IMG/VR virus record: IMGVR_UViG_3300025671_000101
Location: 1-48,928 of that record
DNA: 48,928 nt
Origin: a virus
Strand: one strand, 5' to 3'
Position 1 is the stretch's first letter; each line of letters begins with the position of its first letter. The notes under the pieces were generated by a model. That model saw only the letters and a program-made list of their open reading frames with translations, was not told the origin of the DNA and ran no database searches. Below are positions 14,967-22,779 of the stretch, one piece after another. Made by a program: the position numbers and the translations under genes.

Positions 14967-14984
14967 GCAAGTGAGGTAAATAAA

Positions 14985-15896
14985 ATGGCAAAAGCAAGAG
15001 GCCACCGTGCCAACAAAGCAAACGACTCTTTTGGAACCGTCAACAATGATAGCCTATATCGTGGAAAGTACCGCGATGAAGTCTACAAAGACGAAGAAGA
15101 TGAGGCGGATGTAGAAGCCCAAGACGATGCTGACCCCGTAGAAAAAGAAGCGGCTACTCAGCAAGATGGAGCGGGCAATAGTTTCGTGGAACAAAAAAAA
15201 GAAGCTTCAGAGGACCACGATTACAAAAAACGGTATGACGACTTGAAACGTCATTACGATGAAAAGGTAAACGAGTTCAAAAGTGAAATCGAATCCCTTC
15301 GTCAGACAATGACCAAACATGCGGCGGAAATGCCACGAGGCGTAACTCCACCGCGAACAATGGAAGAACTGGAAGAGTTCAAGGAACGCTACCCAGATGT
15401 CTTCGAAGTTGTTCAGACAGTTTCAAGCATGCAGACCGAAACACAGGTTGCAAAACTACGTGAAGAACTAGGTTCGATTAAAGAACGGGAACAAGCCTTA
15501 GAGAAGAAAAACGCCTACGAGCAGCTTCTCAGATTGCACCCAGACTTTAATGAAATCAAAACGGACCAGCAGTTCCTTTCATGGCTAGAGGAGCAACCAG
15601 CTTCAATTGCGGAAGGTATCTACAAAAACAGTACCGACGTAAAATGGGCAGCACGGGTCATAGACCTCTACAAAGCCGATACAGGCTTATTGACTACAAA
15701 GAAGAAAACCAAGTCTGCATCTGCAGCAGAAGCCGTAACAAAAACCCCAGCACGGGAAATCAAGGCTGAAACTACAGATGGTAAAAAGATTTGGAAAGCT
15801 TCGCAAATCGCCCGAATGAAACCGCACGAGTTCGAAAAGCTAGAAAGCGAATTGGACGCGGCACGGTCTGAAGGGCGAATCGACTTCAACTCTTAA
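14985..15896 (+). CDS. Capsid assembly scaffolding protein
   Basis: 303 aa, highly charged and helical, with an acidic N-terminal third, a coiled-coil-like middle (YKKRYDDLKRHYDEKVNEF onward) and a basic C-terminus. These are the usual properties of scaffolding proteins, which guide coat assembly and leave the prohead. It sits directly before the major capsid gene, as in T7-like and P22-like phages. GTGAGGT lies about eight bases before the ATG. Confidence 0.8.
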   Translation: MAKARGHRANKANDSFGTVNNDSLYRGKYRDEVYKDEEDEADVEAQDDADPVEKEAATQQDGAGNSFVEQKKEASEDHDYKKRYDDLKRHYDEKVNEFKSEIESLRQTMTKHAAEMPRGVTPPRTMEELEEFKERYPDVFEVVQTVSSMQTETQVAKLREELGSIKEREQALEKKNAYEQLLRLHPDFNEIKTDQQFLSWLEEQPASIAEGIYKNSTDVKWAARVIDLYKADTGLLTTKKKTKSASAAEAVTKTPAREIKAETTDGKKIWKASQIARMKPHEFEKLESELDAARSEGRIDFNS

Positions 15897-15925
15897 AATA
15901 AACCTCAAAATGGAAGGAAAAGCAA

Positions 15926-16906
15926 ATGGCTTTTAATTCGGCATCAGGTTACAATAACCTGCCTTCCGGTAACTTTACACCGGAAATCTTTAGCCAAAAA
16001 GTCCTCAAGTTTTTCCGTCGCGCTTCGGTTGCTGAAGACATTACAAATACCGATTACGCGGGGGAAATTGAGAACTTTGGCGATACAGTACGTATCATCA
16101 AGGAACCAACAATCACAGTCAGTGCATACTCACGTGGCTCAGTGGTTTCTCCACAAGACCTTGCCGACGACCAAACAACAATGGTTGTCGACCAAGCAAA
16201 CGCATTTGCGTTCAAGATTGACGACATCGAAGAGCGTCAGTCACACGTTAACTTCGAAGCCCTTGCTACCTCATCAGGTGCATACTCTTTGAAGCGCAAG
16301 TACGACTTCAACGTTCTGCAAGCAATTGCTAACGGTGCTGGTCTTGCCGGTGCTGACGACGCATCACTTGCTGGTGGTCTGTTGAACACCAACACTGCAC
16401 TGGGTACAGCAGCTTCTCCAATTGCCATCCACACATCTCAGGATAACGCTGTTAACCTGATGCTGGAAATGGCAAAGGAACTCGACGAGCAGTCTGTTCC
16501 TGAAGAGAATCGTTGGTTCGTGGCTCCTCCTGCTTTCTATGCCAAGCTGTTCGCAGCCGGTGCAAAGTTTGCAGAAGTACAGGTAACTGGCGACGGCACT
16601 TCACCTCTGCGTAACGGTCTTGTTATGCAGGGCAACATTGCTGGCTTCCGTTGCTACAAGTCAACTGCCTTGACTACTGGCGGAACTGACGCAGTTAGCA
16701 TCAGTGGTGTTACTGCTGCTGCAGGTGAAGCAATTGTTTTGGCTGGTCACATGTCAGCCGTTGCAACTGCATCTCACATTGCAAAAACCGAAGTTGTTCG
16801 GTCAACTGAAACCTTCTCCGACATCGTTCGTGGTCTTCATGTGTTTGGACGTAAAGTCCTTCGCCCAGAAGCACTTGTTCGCGGTGTTGTAGATACGATT
16901 GTTTAA
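15926..16906 (+). CDS. Major capsid protein
   Basis: 326 aa. Recognised by its context and by features common to podovirus coat proteins of marine phages: an N-terminal FTPEIFSQKVLKFFRRASV segment, a D-T-V-R-I block, a DDIEERQSHVNFEALA region, and a long Ala/Gly/Thr-rich body likely to take the HK97 fold. AGGAAAAG precedes the ATG. The codon choice is distinctive (many GCA and GTT), as often seen for the most highly expressed phage gene. Confidence 0.9.
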   Translation: MAFNSASGYNNLPSGNFTPEIFSQKVLKFFRRASVAEDITNTDYAGEIENFGDTVRIIKEPTITVSAYSRGSVVSPQDLADDQTTMVVDQANAFAFKIDDIEERQSHVNFEALATSSGAYSLKRKYDFNVLQAIANGAGLAGADDASLAGGLLNTNTALGTAASPIAIHTSQDNAVNLMLEMAKELDEQSVPEENRWFVAPPAFYAKLFAAGAKFAEVQVTGDGTSPLRNGLVMQGNIAGFRCYKSTALTTGGTDAVSISGVTAAAGEAIVLAGHMSAVATASHIAKTEVVRSTETFSDIVRGLHVFGRKVLRPEALVRGVVDTIV

Positions 16907-16920
16907 GGGGGGATTGACTA

Positions 16921-17334
16921 ATGACAGCTTACGCAATTACCGATAATGCCGTTGCAGTCCCTGCTGGCTCAAAGGCATACCTCGCTCAAGCAATCCTCGA
17001 TTTCTCAACCACAAACCTCGCTGCTGCAGATACCATTGATGTAATCAAGGTTCCTGCGAACACGATTGTTTTGTGTGCGGGTATCGAAGTTATCACTGCA
17101 GGAAGCAACGCTGGCACCATCGACATGGGTGATGCCGACGCTGCTGACACATGGGTAACTGACATTGCTCAAAACTCAACAGGTCAGGAGACCGGTTCTG
17201 CAGCTAAATACTACTCTGCAGCCGACACACTGGACCTTCTGGGTGTTACCGCCGACATGGACGGTAAGATTCGGGTATTTGCTGTGATGGTTCCTGCTGG
17301 TCCTGTTGACCCAGCAGCCGCCGCATTTGCCTAA
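16921..17334 (+). CDS. Probable capsid decoration protein (137 aa)
   Basis: Follows the coat gene by 14 bases with the strong site AAGGGGGG before it. The sequence is Ala/Thr/Asp-rich and predicted to be all beta, with DTIDVIKVPANTIVL and GKIRVFAVMVP strands, matching small beta-sandwich proteins that decorate capsids in marine phages. It is the last gene before a terminator, so coat and decoration protein probably share an abundant transcript. Confidence 0.65.
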   Translation: MTAYAITDNAVAVPAGSKAYLAQAILDFSTTNLAAADTIDVIKVPANTIVLCAGIEVITAGSNAGTIDMGDADAADTWVTDIAQNSTGQETGSAAKYYSAADTLDLLGVTADMDGKIRVFAVMVPAGPVDPAAAAFA

Positions 17335-17346
17335 CTAAAAAGTCTT

Positions 17347-17382
17347 GGGGGCGGGGCAACTTGCCCCCTTGACATTTTTTTT
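17347..17382 (+). terminator. Terminator after the capsid genes (hairpin twin of 3916)
   Basis: GGGGGC (17347-17352) pairs with GCCCCC (17363-17368) around the loop GGGGCAACTT. After TTGACA comes a run of eight T (17375-17382). The six-base gap between stem and T-run weakens it as a terminator, and the gap is itself the -35 box of the next promoter. Confidence 0.6.
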
Positions 17383-17397
17383 GTTTTATGATATAAG
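17369..17397 (+). promoter_or_regulatory. Sigma70-type promoter for the lysis genes
   Basis: TTGACA at 17369-17374, 17-base spacer made largely of T, TATAAG at 17392-17397. It starts directly at the end of the hairpin stem, so terminator and promoter overlap. Confidence 0.75.
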
Positions 17398-17424
17398 CAA
17401 TAACCTTTGCCGGGGGTAAACCCT

Positions 17425-17703
17425 ATGACCATCGAATATCGTGGAGAAACGTTCGCAGGATATAATAAACCAAAGCGAACCCCAAAACATCCTACTAAAA
17501 GTCACGTGGTTCTTGCCAAAGAAGGCGACACTATTAAGCTAATTAGATTTGGCGAACAGGGTGCCAAGACTGCCGGTAAACCCAAAGCCGGTGAGTCCGA
17601 ACGGATGAAAAAGAAACGTGCAAGTTTCAAAGCCCGTCACGCTGCGAACATAAAGCGTGGTAAGTTATCCGCAGCATATTGGGCAGATAAGGTAAAGTGG
17701 TAA
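17425..17703 (+). CDS. Small basic protein, DUF6321-like (92 aa)
   Basis: The C-terminal 35 residues (MKKKRASFKARHAANI ... LSAAYWADKVKW) match my memory of the DUF6321 family found in marine phages; the N-terminal part has a short beta region and IRFGEQGAK. I choose the ATG at 17425, with GGGGGTAAA upstream, over a TTG at 17407. Function unknown. It is the first gene after the 17369 promoter. Confidence 0.7.
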   Translation: MTIEYRGETFAGYNKPKRTPKHPTKSHVVLAKEGDTIKLIRFGEQGAKTAGKPKAGESERMKKKRASFKARHAANIKRGKLSAAYWADKVKW

Positions 17704-17704
17704 C

Positions 17705-18088
17705 ATGCTAAACTTATTAATTGGACCCGTAGCCGACTTAGCCAGCACTTGGTTGAGTGGCAAAGTAGAAGAAAAGAAAGCCCAGTCTGCAACAAAGGTA
17801 GCTAAAGCACAAGCCGAAGCTGTTGTCATGCAAAAGAAAGCTACTGGAGAGATTGATTGGGATTTGGAGATGGCTAAAGGTAGTCAGTCCTCGTGGAAAG
17901 ACGAGTGGCTCACTATCTTATTTAGTATCCCCCTGATTTTAGCTTTCGTTCCCGGAATGGAAGAGGTAGTAGCAAATGGCTTCGCACGACTCAACGAAAT
18001 GCCTGAATGGTATCAATACTCACTTGGAGTTATCGTTGCGGCTTCTTTTGGAGTTCGTTCGGCAACTAAATTCTTCGGTAAAAAATAA
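17705..18088 (+). CDS. Holin (three-transmembrane type)
   Basis: 127 aa with a hydrophobic N-terminus, a charged helical middle (Lys, Ala, Glu, Gln), WKDEW at residues 64-68 and then hydrophobic segments at about 69-85 and 103-118, ending in a basic tail. This is the layout of the Holin_3TMs family. It would form membrane lesions that release the lysozyme encoded 350 bases downstream. It shares its stop codon with the start of the next gene (TAATG). Confidence 0.75.
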   Translation: MLNLLIGPVADLASTWLSGKVEEKKAQSATKVAKAQAEAVVMQKKATGEIDWDLEMAKGSQSSWKDEWLTILFSIPLILAFVPGMEEVVANGFARLNEMPEWYQYSLGVIVAASFGVRSATKFFGKK

Positions 18089-18201
18089 TGGCAAAGATGT
18101 TTGCAACAGCAAAGCTGCTAAAACCTCGCCCCAAGCGTAGACCGGGTGTTCACAAAAAGAACACAAACAAACGGAACAAACCAAAGGCGTATTTCGGATG
18201 A
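18088..18201 (+). CDS. Tiny very basic protein (37 aa)
   Basis: Starts within the holin stop codon and overlaps the next gene by ATGA. Rich in Lys and Arg with the core KRRPGVHKKN and a C-terminal KAYFG, a pattern I recall from small proteins in pelagiphage lysis regions. It is short but well supported by coupling on both sides. Role unknown; nucleic-acid binding is possible given the charge. Confidence 0.65.
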   Translation: MAKMFATAKLLKPRPKRRPGVHKKNTNKRNKPKAYFG

Positions 18202-18443
18202 GTGCAACGGCAATACTAGAATGGAAAATCCTACCACGATTTATGATGCTCGTAATGACGCTTATGAGTTGGCGTGTAGTCGAGTGGTTCATGTCCTTAC
18301 CAGAGCCCAGTGCAGCACAGGCTGGTTTAGTATCTGTGGTAACTGGCGCAATGACAGGGGCTTTCGCCGTGTGGATGAATCACGAAGGCAAACACCCCGG
18401 AACGTCTAATCACCGTATTACTGAAACACGGTCTAGCAAATGA
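18198..18443 (+). CDS. Small two-span membrane protein (81 aa)
   Basis: Two hydrophobic segments, around residues 14-30 (FMMLVMTLMSW) and 42-60 (LVSVVTGAMTGAFAVW), with a short loop between. It is encoded between holin and lysozyme with ATGA overlaps on both sides. It is probably a second holin or antiholin-like lysis component. I have seen close relatives in marine phages, without known function. Confidence 0.65.
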   Translation: MSATAILEWKILPRFMMLVMTLMSWRVVEWFMSLPEPSAAQAGLVSVVTGAMTGAFAVWMNHEGKHPGTSNHRITETRSSK

Positions 18444-18925
18444 AATACAACACATCACATTTTCTAGATAAATTAATTGAACACGAAGGTATGGTCCTGA
18501 CTGTTTACGAAGACAGCTTGGGCATCGATACTATAGGTATTGGTCGCAATCTCAAAGACCGGGGAATCACCAAAGAAGAACTGGAGTACATGGACATCCC
18601 CAACATGGGTATTGTCTACGACCACGGTATTACCGAAGCTGATGCACGGTATCTTGCCCTCAACGATATCCGCATCGTAGAAAACGAACTCTGTCGGGTT
18701 CATCCGTGCGTAGAAAATCTCGACTCTGTTCGCCAATTAATCCTCATGGATATGGCTTTTAATATGGGTGTCCCTCGCTTGTGCAAGTTCCTCAAGATGT
18801 GGAACGCTATCCATGAAGGTCGGTTTGATATTGCCGCGATGGAGATGATGGATTCGAAGTGGGCCAGACAAGTTGGTTCGCGGGCCGTTAAACTTTCAGA
18901 CGCTATGAAGGCTGGGGAATTCTGA
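18440..18925 (+). CDS. Endolysin, T4-type lysozyme (GH24)
   Basis: 161 aa. The catalytic triad of T4 lysozyme (E11, D20, T26) is matched with identical spacing: Glu 16 in EHEG, Asp 25 in YEDS and Thr 31 in TIGIGRN. It hydrolyses the beta-1,4 bond of peptidoglycan at the end of infection. There is no signal peptide, so export would depend on the holin. It is slightly shorter at the N-terminus than many relatives but complete through the core domain. It overlaps both neighbours. Confidence 0.92.
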   Translation: MKYNTSHFLDKLIEHEGMVLTVYEDSLGIDTIGIGRNLKDRGITKEELEYMDIPNMGIVYDHGITEADARYLALNDIRIVENELCRVHPCVENLDSVRQLILMDMAFNMGVPRLCKFLKMWNAIHEGRFDIAAMEMMDSKWARQVGSRAVKLSDAMKAGEF

Positions 18926-19287
18926 TGCCCCTAACAACTAAAGGTAAAAAAATCATGTCGAGCATGAAACGAACCTATGGGGGTAAACGGGGTGAACAAG
19001 TCTTCTACGCAACAGCCAACGCCGGAAAACTTAGCGGCGTGGAGAAAAAGCAAGAACTCAAGAAAGGCGGGAAAGTTGCAAAAACTAGCAAACCGTCGAA
19101 GCCTAAAACGCAGAGCAAGAGTCGAGTTAATGAAGCTGGCAACTACACTAAGCCAACCCTGAGAAAGCGACTTTTCGAACAGATTAAGGCCGGTGGCAAG
19201 GGTGGCAAACCCGGTCAGTGGTCAGCCCGTAAAGCACAGATGTTAGCCGCAGCTTATAAGAAGGCTGGTGGCGGGTATCGCGACTGA
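18925..19287 (+). CDS. Basic two-module protein of unknown function (120 aa)
   Basis: Module 1 (residues 1-32) contains GKKIMSSMKRTYGGKRGEQVFYATANAGK, a motif seen in many phage small proteins. Module 2 (about 68-120) contains a KAGGKGGKPGQWSARKAQ segment and ends AGGGYRD, like DUF5872-type proteins. A Lys-rich linker joins them. It starts one base from the lysozyme stop (TGATG). Function unknown; strongly basic, so DNA or RNA binding is possible. Confidence 0.65.
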   Translation: MPLTTKGKKIMSSMKRTYGGKRGEQVFYATANAGKLSGVEKKQELKKGGKVAKTSKPSKPKTQSKSRVNEAGNYTKPTLRKRLFEQIKAGGKGGKPGQWSARKAQMLAAAYKKAGGGYRD

Positions 19288-19475
19288 TGGAAAAGCAAAT
19301 CATTACGGGTTTGATGGCTATTATGATTGGCCTTGCTGGTTGGAACCTGAAAACAACCCACGACTTAACTATCACTGTTAGCAATATGCAAGTTAGTCAC
19401 GCAGACAAGGACGCTATCCAAGACATGAAGATGGCTATCCAAAGACTAGAACTGTTGTTGTTGCAGGACCAATGA
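19287..19475 (+). CDS. Small membrane protein with coiled coil, spanin-like (62 aa)
   Basis: An N-terminal hydrophobic segment (residues 4-20) is followed by a polar heptad-like region with Met/Leu/Ile spacing. This is the layout of an inner-membrane spanin or holin-associated protein. Its position after the lysozyme supports a lysis role. The 74-aa protein at 30131 has the same architecture. Inference only. Confidence 0.55.
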   Translation: MEKQIITGLMAIMIGLAGWNLKTTHDLTITVSNMQVSHADKDAIQDMKMAIQRLELLLLQDQ

Positions 19476-19651
19476 TTGAGTTCGTCCTTACTGTCTACAT
19501 GGGCGCAACTCTTATCGACCAAACCCAGCGGTTCGCGGATATTGACAGATGCTTGTACTTTGCAGACCGGTTGTCTGACCAGCGACCGGTTCCCATAGGA
19601 GACAATAGACGTATAAAAATAGTAGCGGTATGCAAACCAACACCAAAATGA
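19472..19651 (+). CDS. Small, possibly exported Cys protein (59 aa)
   Basis: ATG at 19472 overlaps the upstream stop (ATGA) and the frame runs 59 codons to TGA at 19649. It has a moderately hydrophobic start (IEFVLTVYMGATL), two Cys and a final basic segment VCKPTPK. The layout resembles the 66-aa protein at 4993 and other short exported phage proteins; an outer-membrane spanin partner of the 62-aa protein is a speculative alternative, but no lipobox is seen. Confidence 0.55.
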   Translation: MIEFVLTVYMGATLIDQTQRFADIDRCLYFADRLSDQRPVPIGDNRRIKIVAVCKPTPK

Positions 19652-19658
19652 GGAAGCT

Positions 19659-20108
19659 ATGGACCCAATTACCGCTCTTACGATTGCGACGACAGCCTAC
19701 AATACAATCAAAAAGGGATTCGAGGTAGGCAAAGAAGTTGAGTCGATGGCAGGCGATTTGGGTCGCTGGATGAACGCCATCAACGCCGTGAAGACCAGCC
19801 ACAGTAAAGCTAAAGGGCGCAGATTTGGTTCCGTAGAGGAAGAAGCCCTAGAGACGTTCGCAGCCAAGAAAAAGGCCGAACAAATGGAAAACGACCTTCG
19901 CAACTTTATTGTTGGTCAATACGGTGTAAATGCGTGGCAAGACATCATCCGAATACAGGCGGATTTACGAAAAAAACAAAAAGAGGCGGAACTCTTAGCA
20001 GCCCAGAAACGCGATGAGTTAATCTACAATCTGTTCATTATTGGAATTATCGTTCTTTTTGTAAGTTTAACTTTACCGATATTGTGGCTAATAATACAAA
20101 ACATTTGA
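19659..20108 (+). CDS. Tail-anchored protein of unknown function (149 aa)
   Basis: The N-terminus (MDPITALTIATTAYN) is weakly amphipathic, the middle is a long charged helix (VEEEALETFAAKKKAEQMEND), and the C-terminus is a clear transmembrane segment (residues about 124-147). I recognise this arrangement from pelagiphage proteins encoded next to tail and lysis genes, role unknown. GAGGAAG lies before the ATG. Confidence 0.65.
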   Translation: MDPITALTIATTAYNTIKKGFEVGKEVESMAGDLGRWMNAINAVKTSHSKAKGRRFGSVEEEALETFAAKKKAEQMENDLRNFIVGQYGVNAWQDIIRIQADLRKKQKEAELLAAQKRDELIYNLFIIGIIVLFVSLTLPILWLIIQNI

Positions 20109-20133
20109 CACAGACAGGTTTATCTTCTATAAT
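20105..20133 (+). promoter_or_regulatory. Consensus sigma70 promoter
   Basis: TTGACA at 20105-20110, exactly 17 bases, TATAAT at 20128-20133: a full consensus promoter, overlapping the stop codon of the preceding gene. It is the strongest promoter seen in the window and would drive the small genes at 20152-20727 and the tail genes beyond. Confidence 0.85.
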
Positions 20134-20151
20134 AAGTCAAGAGGAGAACCC

Positions 20152-20367
20152 ATGCGTCAGTTAGCTATAGAAGCCCTAAGACATAAATACGAGGCACAGA
20201 AAAAGAATGCGGAATACACTTTTAAACATTGTACAGACAATCTCGAACGGCTTGACGCTGCTCTGGGAGAATGGGCTGACGCAAATCAAAAGCTCGATGC
20301 AATGGATGACCTCGAAGATGATTACGAGTTTACCTTCGGTCAACGCCGTAAAGGCATGTTCGATTAA
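20152..20367 (+). CDS. Small helical protein (71 aa)
   Basis: First gene after the consensus promoter, with AGAGGAGAA before the ATG. Helical, charged, ending in an acidic stretch and a short basic tail. It has one Cys and no known motif. Unrecognised. Confidence 0.65.
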   Translation: MRQLAIEALRHKYEAQKKNAEYTFKHCTDNLERLDAALGEWADANQKLDAMDDLEDDYEFTFGQRRKGMFD

Positions 20368-20467
20368 GTACCTTGCATGGGGTTTGCTATACGCTGGCAA
20401 GCCCTTTACTTGCATCGGGAACTGGTTTTGGAAGTTACACCGCAAAGTCCTTGACTGGAACAAGTAA
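20363..20467 (+). CDS. Possible hidden small gene with an ATT start (34 aa)
   Basis: No ATG, GTG or TTG opens this frame, but ATT at 20363 has AAAGG eight bases upstream and overlaps the previous stop codon. The frame ends at TAA 20465-20467, which overlaps the next ATG. The peptide (KYLAWGLLYAGKPFTC, then IGNWFWKLHRKVLDWNK) is hydrophobic then basic and looks like a real small membrane-associated protein. ATT is a known but rare start codon. It fills the otherwise unexplained 99-base gap. Confidence 0.4.
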   Translation: MKYLAWGLLYAGKPFTCIGNWFWKLHRKVLDWNK

Positions 20468-20727
20468 TGGCACTTCGCAAACCGCAACGTAGTTTGAAGG
20501 CTTGGACAGAGCAAAAGTGGAGAACCAAGAGTGGAAAGCCATCCACACAAGGACCCAAAGCAACCGGAGAACGTTATCTACCGGAAAAAGCAATCAAGGC
20601 GTTATCGAAGAAAGAGTACGCAAAAACCACTGCTGCTAAAAGAAGAGCAACTAAGGCTGGTAAGCAAGTCTCCAAACAACCCAAGAAAATCGCTAAAAAA
20701 GTACGTCCTCATAGAAAAGTAAAATAG
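20467..20727 (+). CDS. Small basic DUF5872-like protein (86 aa)
   Basis: Rich in Lys and Arg, with an N-terminal SLKAWTEQKWRTKSGKPS block and a YLPEKAIKAL segment, a pattern I associate with DUF5872-type phage and plant-chloroplast-like small proteins. Its module resembles the GKPGQWSARKAQ module of the protein at 18925. Function unknown. It ends directly before the first tail gene. Confidence 0.6.
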   Translation: MALRKPQRSLKAWTEQKWRTKSGKPSTQGPKATGERYLPEKAIKALSKKEYAKTTAAKRRATKAGKQVSKQPKKIAKKVRPHRKVK

Positions 20728-21978
20728 ATGTCCATCACCTCATATCCAAGTAAGGTAATATTTGGTACTACTGGTAATGATGTTGCATTTGCTGACCACA
20801 CAGTTGATGCGTTTGGCAGACTGCGTATAAGTCAACCCTATACTCTGTTTGATAGCCAGAATCGTTTTCAGGCTGACCCACAGTTTGATACCAGTTCAAC
20901 AGGCAGTGGAGCATTTGCCCATTTACCTAACGAAAGTAGTAACTCTATGACGGTAGGTACTGCTGTTGGTGAAGTTATACGGCAAACAAAACGTGTATTT
21001 CCATACCAGCCGGGAAAATCACTGCTCACCCTTGCTACCTTTGCAATGTCTGAATCACAGGCTAATCTACGCCAACGTGTAGGTTACTTTGGTTCTGATG
21101 ATGGTGTGTACTTTGAACAGAATGAAACCGATTTACGCTTTGTAATTCGTACATCAACAAGCGGCAGTGCAAGTGACGCACGGTATGTGATACAGGCTAA
21201 CTGGAATGTCGATAAACTGGATGGTACTGGTCCTAGCGGATACACACTAGATGAAACAAAAACACAGATTCTTTTAATTGACTATGAGTGGCTTGGTGTA
21301 GGCACAGTTCGTGTAGGTTTTGTAATTGATGGTAAGAACGTAATCTGCCACAAATTTCACAACGCTAATAGCCTGACTTCAGTGTATATGAAAACAGCTA
21401 TTTTGCCGATACGTTACGAGATTACCGCAACAGATACTATCGGTTCTGCCGCTACAATGAAACAAATTTGTAGTACAGTCATCAGCGAAGGCGGCTATCA
21501 ACAAGATGTAAACGAATTGGCTGCACAACGAACTACTACGCTTTCAAGTATCGGTCTAACAACCTTACCTTTAGTATCCGTCCGTTTGAATAGTAGTTCT
21601 CTTGATGCTGTTGTACTTCCACAAATTGTTAAAGTCTTGCCTACTACTGGACAAGATTACATTATAACACTTGTTCGTAATGCCACATTAACAAGCCCAT
21701 CTTGGGATACCAGCACATTTACCAATGTGGATTATGATGTAAGTGCTACCGCAATGACAGGTGGTGAAGTTGTACAACTAGACTATATTACGAATACTGT
21801 ACAGGCTGGTAGTGGCGTTGACGCACCAACAGGTTACAAGTTTAGTTTGCAGCTTGGCAGAACAATAGGTGGCACAAGCGATATTATGACGGTTGGTATT
21901 CGTACTGCCGTAACAGGTACACCTTCAGGTTCAGCTATTGGCGCACTTATTTTTTATGATTTGACTAACGGGGTGTAA
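20728..21978 (+). CDS. Virion structural protein (416 aa)
   Basis: Starts at the base after the previous stop. Predicted all beta, rich in Ser, Thr and Gly, with an N-terminal HTVDAFGRLRISQPYTLFD segment that I recognise from large structural proteins of cyanophages and other marine phages. Its place at the head of the tail genes suggests a fibre- or whisker-like component. Complete; no signal or membrane segment. Confidence 0.7.
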   Translation: MSITSYPSKVIFGTTGNDVAFADHTVDAFGRLRISQPYTLFDSQNRFQADPQFDTSSTGSGAFAHLPNESSNSMTVGTAVGEVIRQTKRVFPYQPGKSLLTLATFAMSESQANLRQRVGYFGSDDGVYFEQNETDLRFVIRTSTSGSASDARYVIQANWNVDKLDGTGPSGYTLDETKTQILLIDYEWLGVGTVRVGFVIDGKNVICHKFHNANSLTSVYMKTAILPIRYEITATDTIGSAATMKQICSTVISEGGYQQDVNELAAQRTTTLSSIGLTTLPLVSVRLNSSSLDAVVLPQIVKVLPTTGQDYIITLVRNATLTSPSWDTSTFTNVDYDVSATAMTGGEVVQLDYITNTVQAGSGVDAPTGYKFSLQLGRTIGGTSDIMTVGIRTAVTGTPSGSAIGALIFYDLTNGV

Positions 21979-21980
21979 GG

Positions 21981-22319
21981 ATGGCAGAACGTAAAAGACG
22001 CACTCTTGCCCTCGAACTCACAACGGCAAACCAAGATGTGTATACAGTCCCTGCAAGATTTACCAGCGACGTAAACAGCATCTATATCAACAATGCCTCT
22101 AGTTCGTTAGTTACGTTTAGTTTGGACTGGTATGAGGCATCAACAACAACGTACCACACCCTTGCTGAAACAGTGGAACTTCCCGCGAACTCCCTGCTTC
22201 AAATCACCGACTACCCCTTGTTCCTGAATCCCGGCGACAAGATTCGCGGATTAGCCAGCGCAAATAGCGCAGTGAATATTTCAATCTCGTTAGAAGAATA
22301 TTTCGAAACCTCACTTTAG
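21981..22319 (+). CDS. Small beta-rich virion protein (112 aa)
   Basis: Follows after two bases, with TAAGG just before the ATG. The composition and strand pattern (VPARFTSDVNSIYINN, FSLDWYEAS, LLQITDYPLFLNPGDKIRG) are those of a small beta-sandwich attached to phage tails or heads. I know similar proteins in marine phages but not a function. Confidence 0.6.
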   Translation: MAERKRRTLALELTTANQDVYTVPARFTSDVNSIYINNASSSLVTFSLDWYEASTTTYHTLAETVELPANSLLQITDYPLFLNPGDKIRGLASANSAVNISISLEEYFETSL

Positions 22320-22331
22320 GAGACACAAATC

Positions 22332-22769
22332 ATGGCAATTACAACTGCAATGTGTAATAGCTTCAAGCAAGAGGTTCTTGGTGGTGTCCATGATTTGGAT
22401 ACCGATTCCTTGAAACTTGCTCTAATTAAAGCATCCCCCACTGGCACCTACAACGCCAGCACAACCAACTATTCAGATGTAACCGGCAACAGCGACGAAG
22501 CCAGCGGAACCAACTACACAACGGGCGGTCAGGTTCTTGACGGTGCAACTATTTCTCTGGACGGCTCTACCGCAATCGTCGACTTTACAGACGAAGTGTT
22601 TGCAGACGTTACCGTATCTGCAGACGGTTGTATCATCTACAACACAGCGGCTAGTAATGCAGCCATTGCTGTTATTGACTTCGGCGGAACTGTTAGCGCA
22701 ACTGCCGGTGACTTGACTATTGAATTCCCTGCTGCGGATGCAAGCAACGCCGTAATTCGCATTGCGTAG
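22332..22769 (+). CDS. Virion structural protein of the 'MCNSFKQE' family (145 aa)
   Basis: The N-terminus MAITTAMCNSFKQEVLGGVHDL and the alternating Gly/Ala/Thr-rich strands (DGATISLDGSTAIVDF, CIIYNTAASNAAIAVIDFGG) match a family common in marine phage virions, of unknown exact role. AGGAGA lies about ten bases before the ATG. Confidence 0.7.
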   Translation: MAITTAMCNSFKQEVLGGVHDLDTDSLKLALIKASPTGTYNASTTNYSDVTGNSDEASGTNYTTGGQVLDGATISLDGSTAIVDFTDEVFADVTVSADGCIIYNTAASNAAIAVIDFGGTVSATAGDLTIEFPAADASNAVIRIA

Positions 22770-22779
22770 GTAGACGGCT

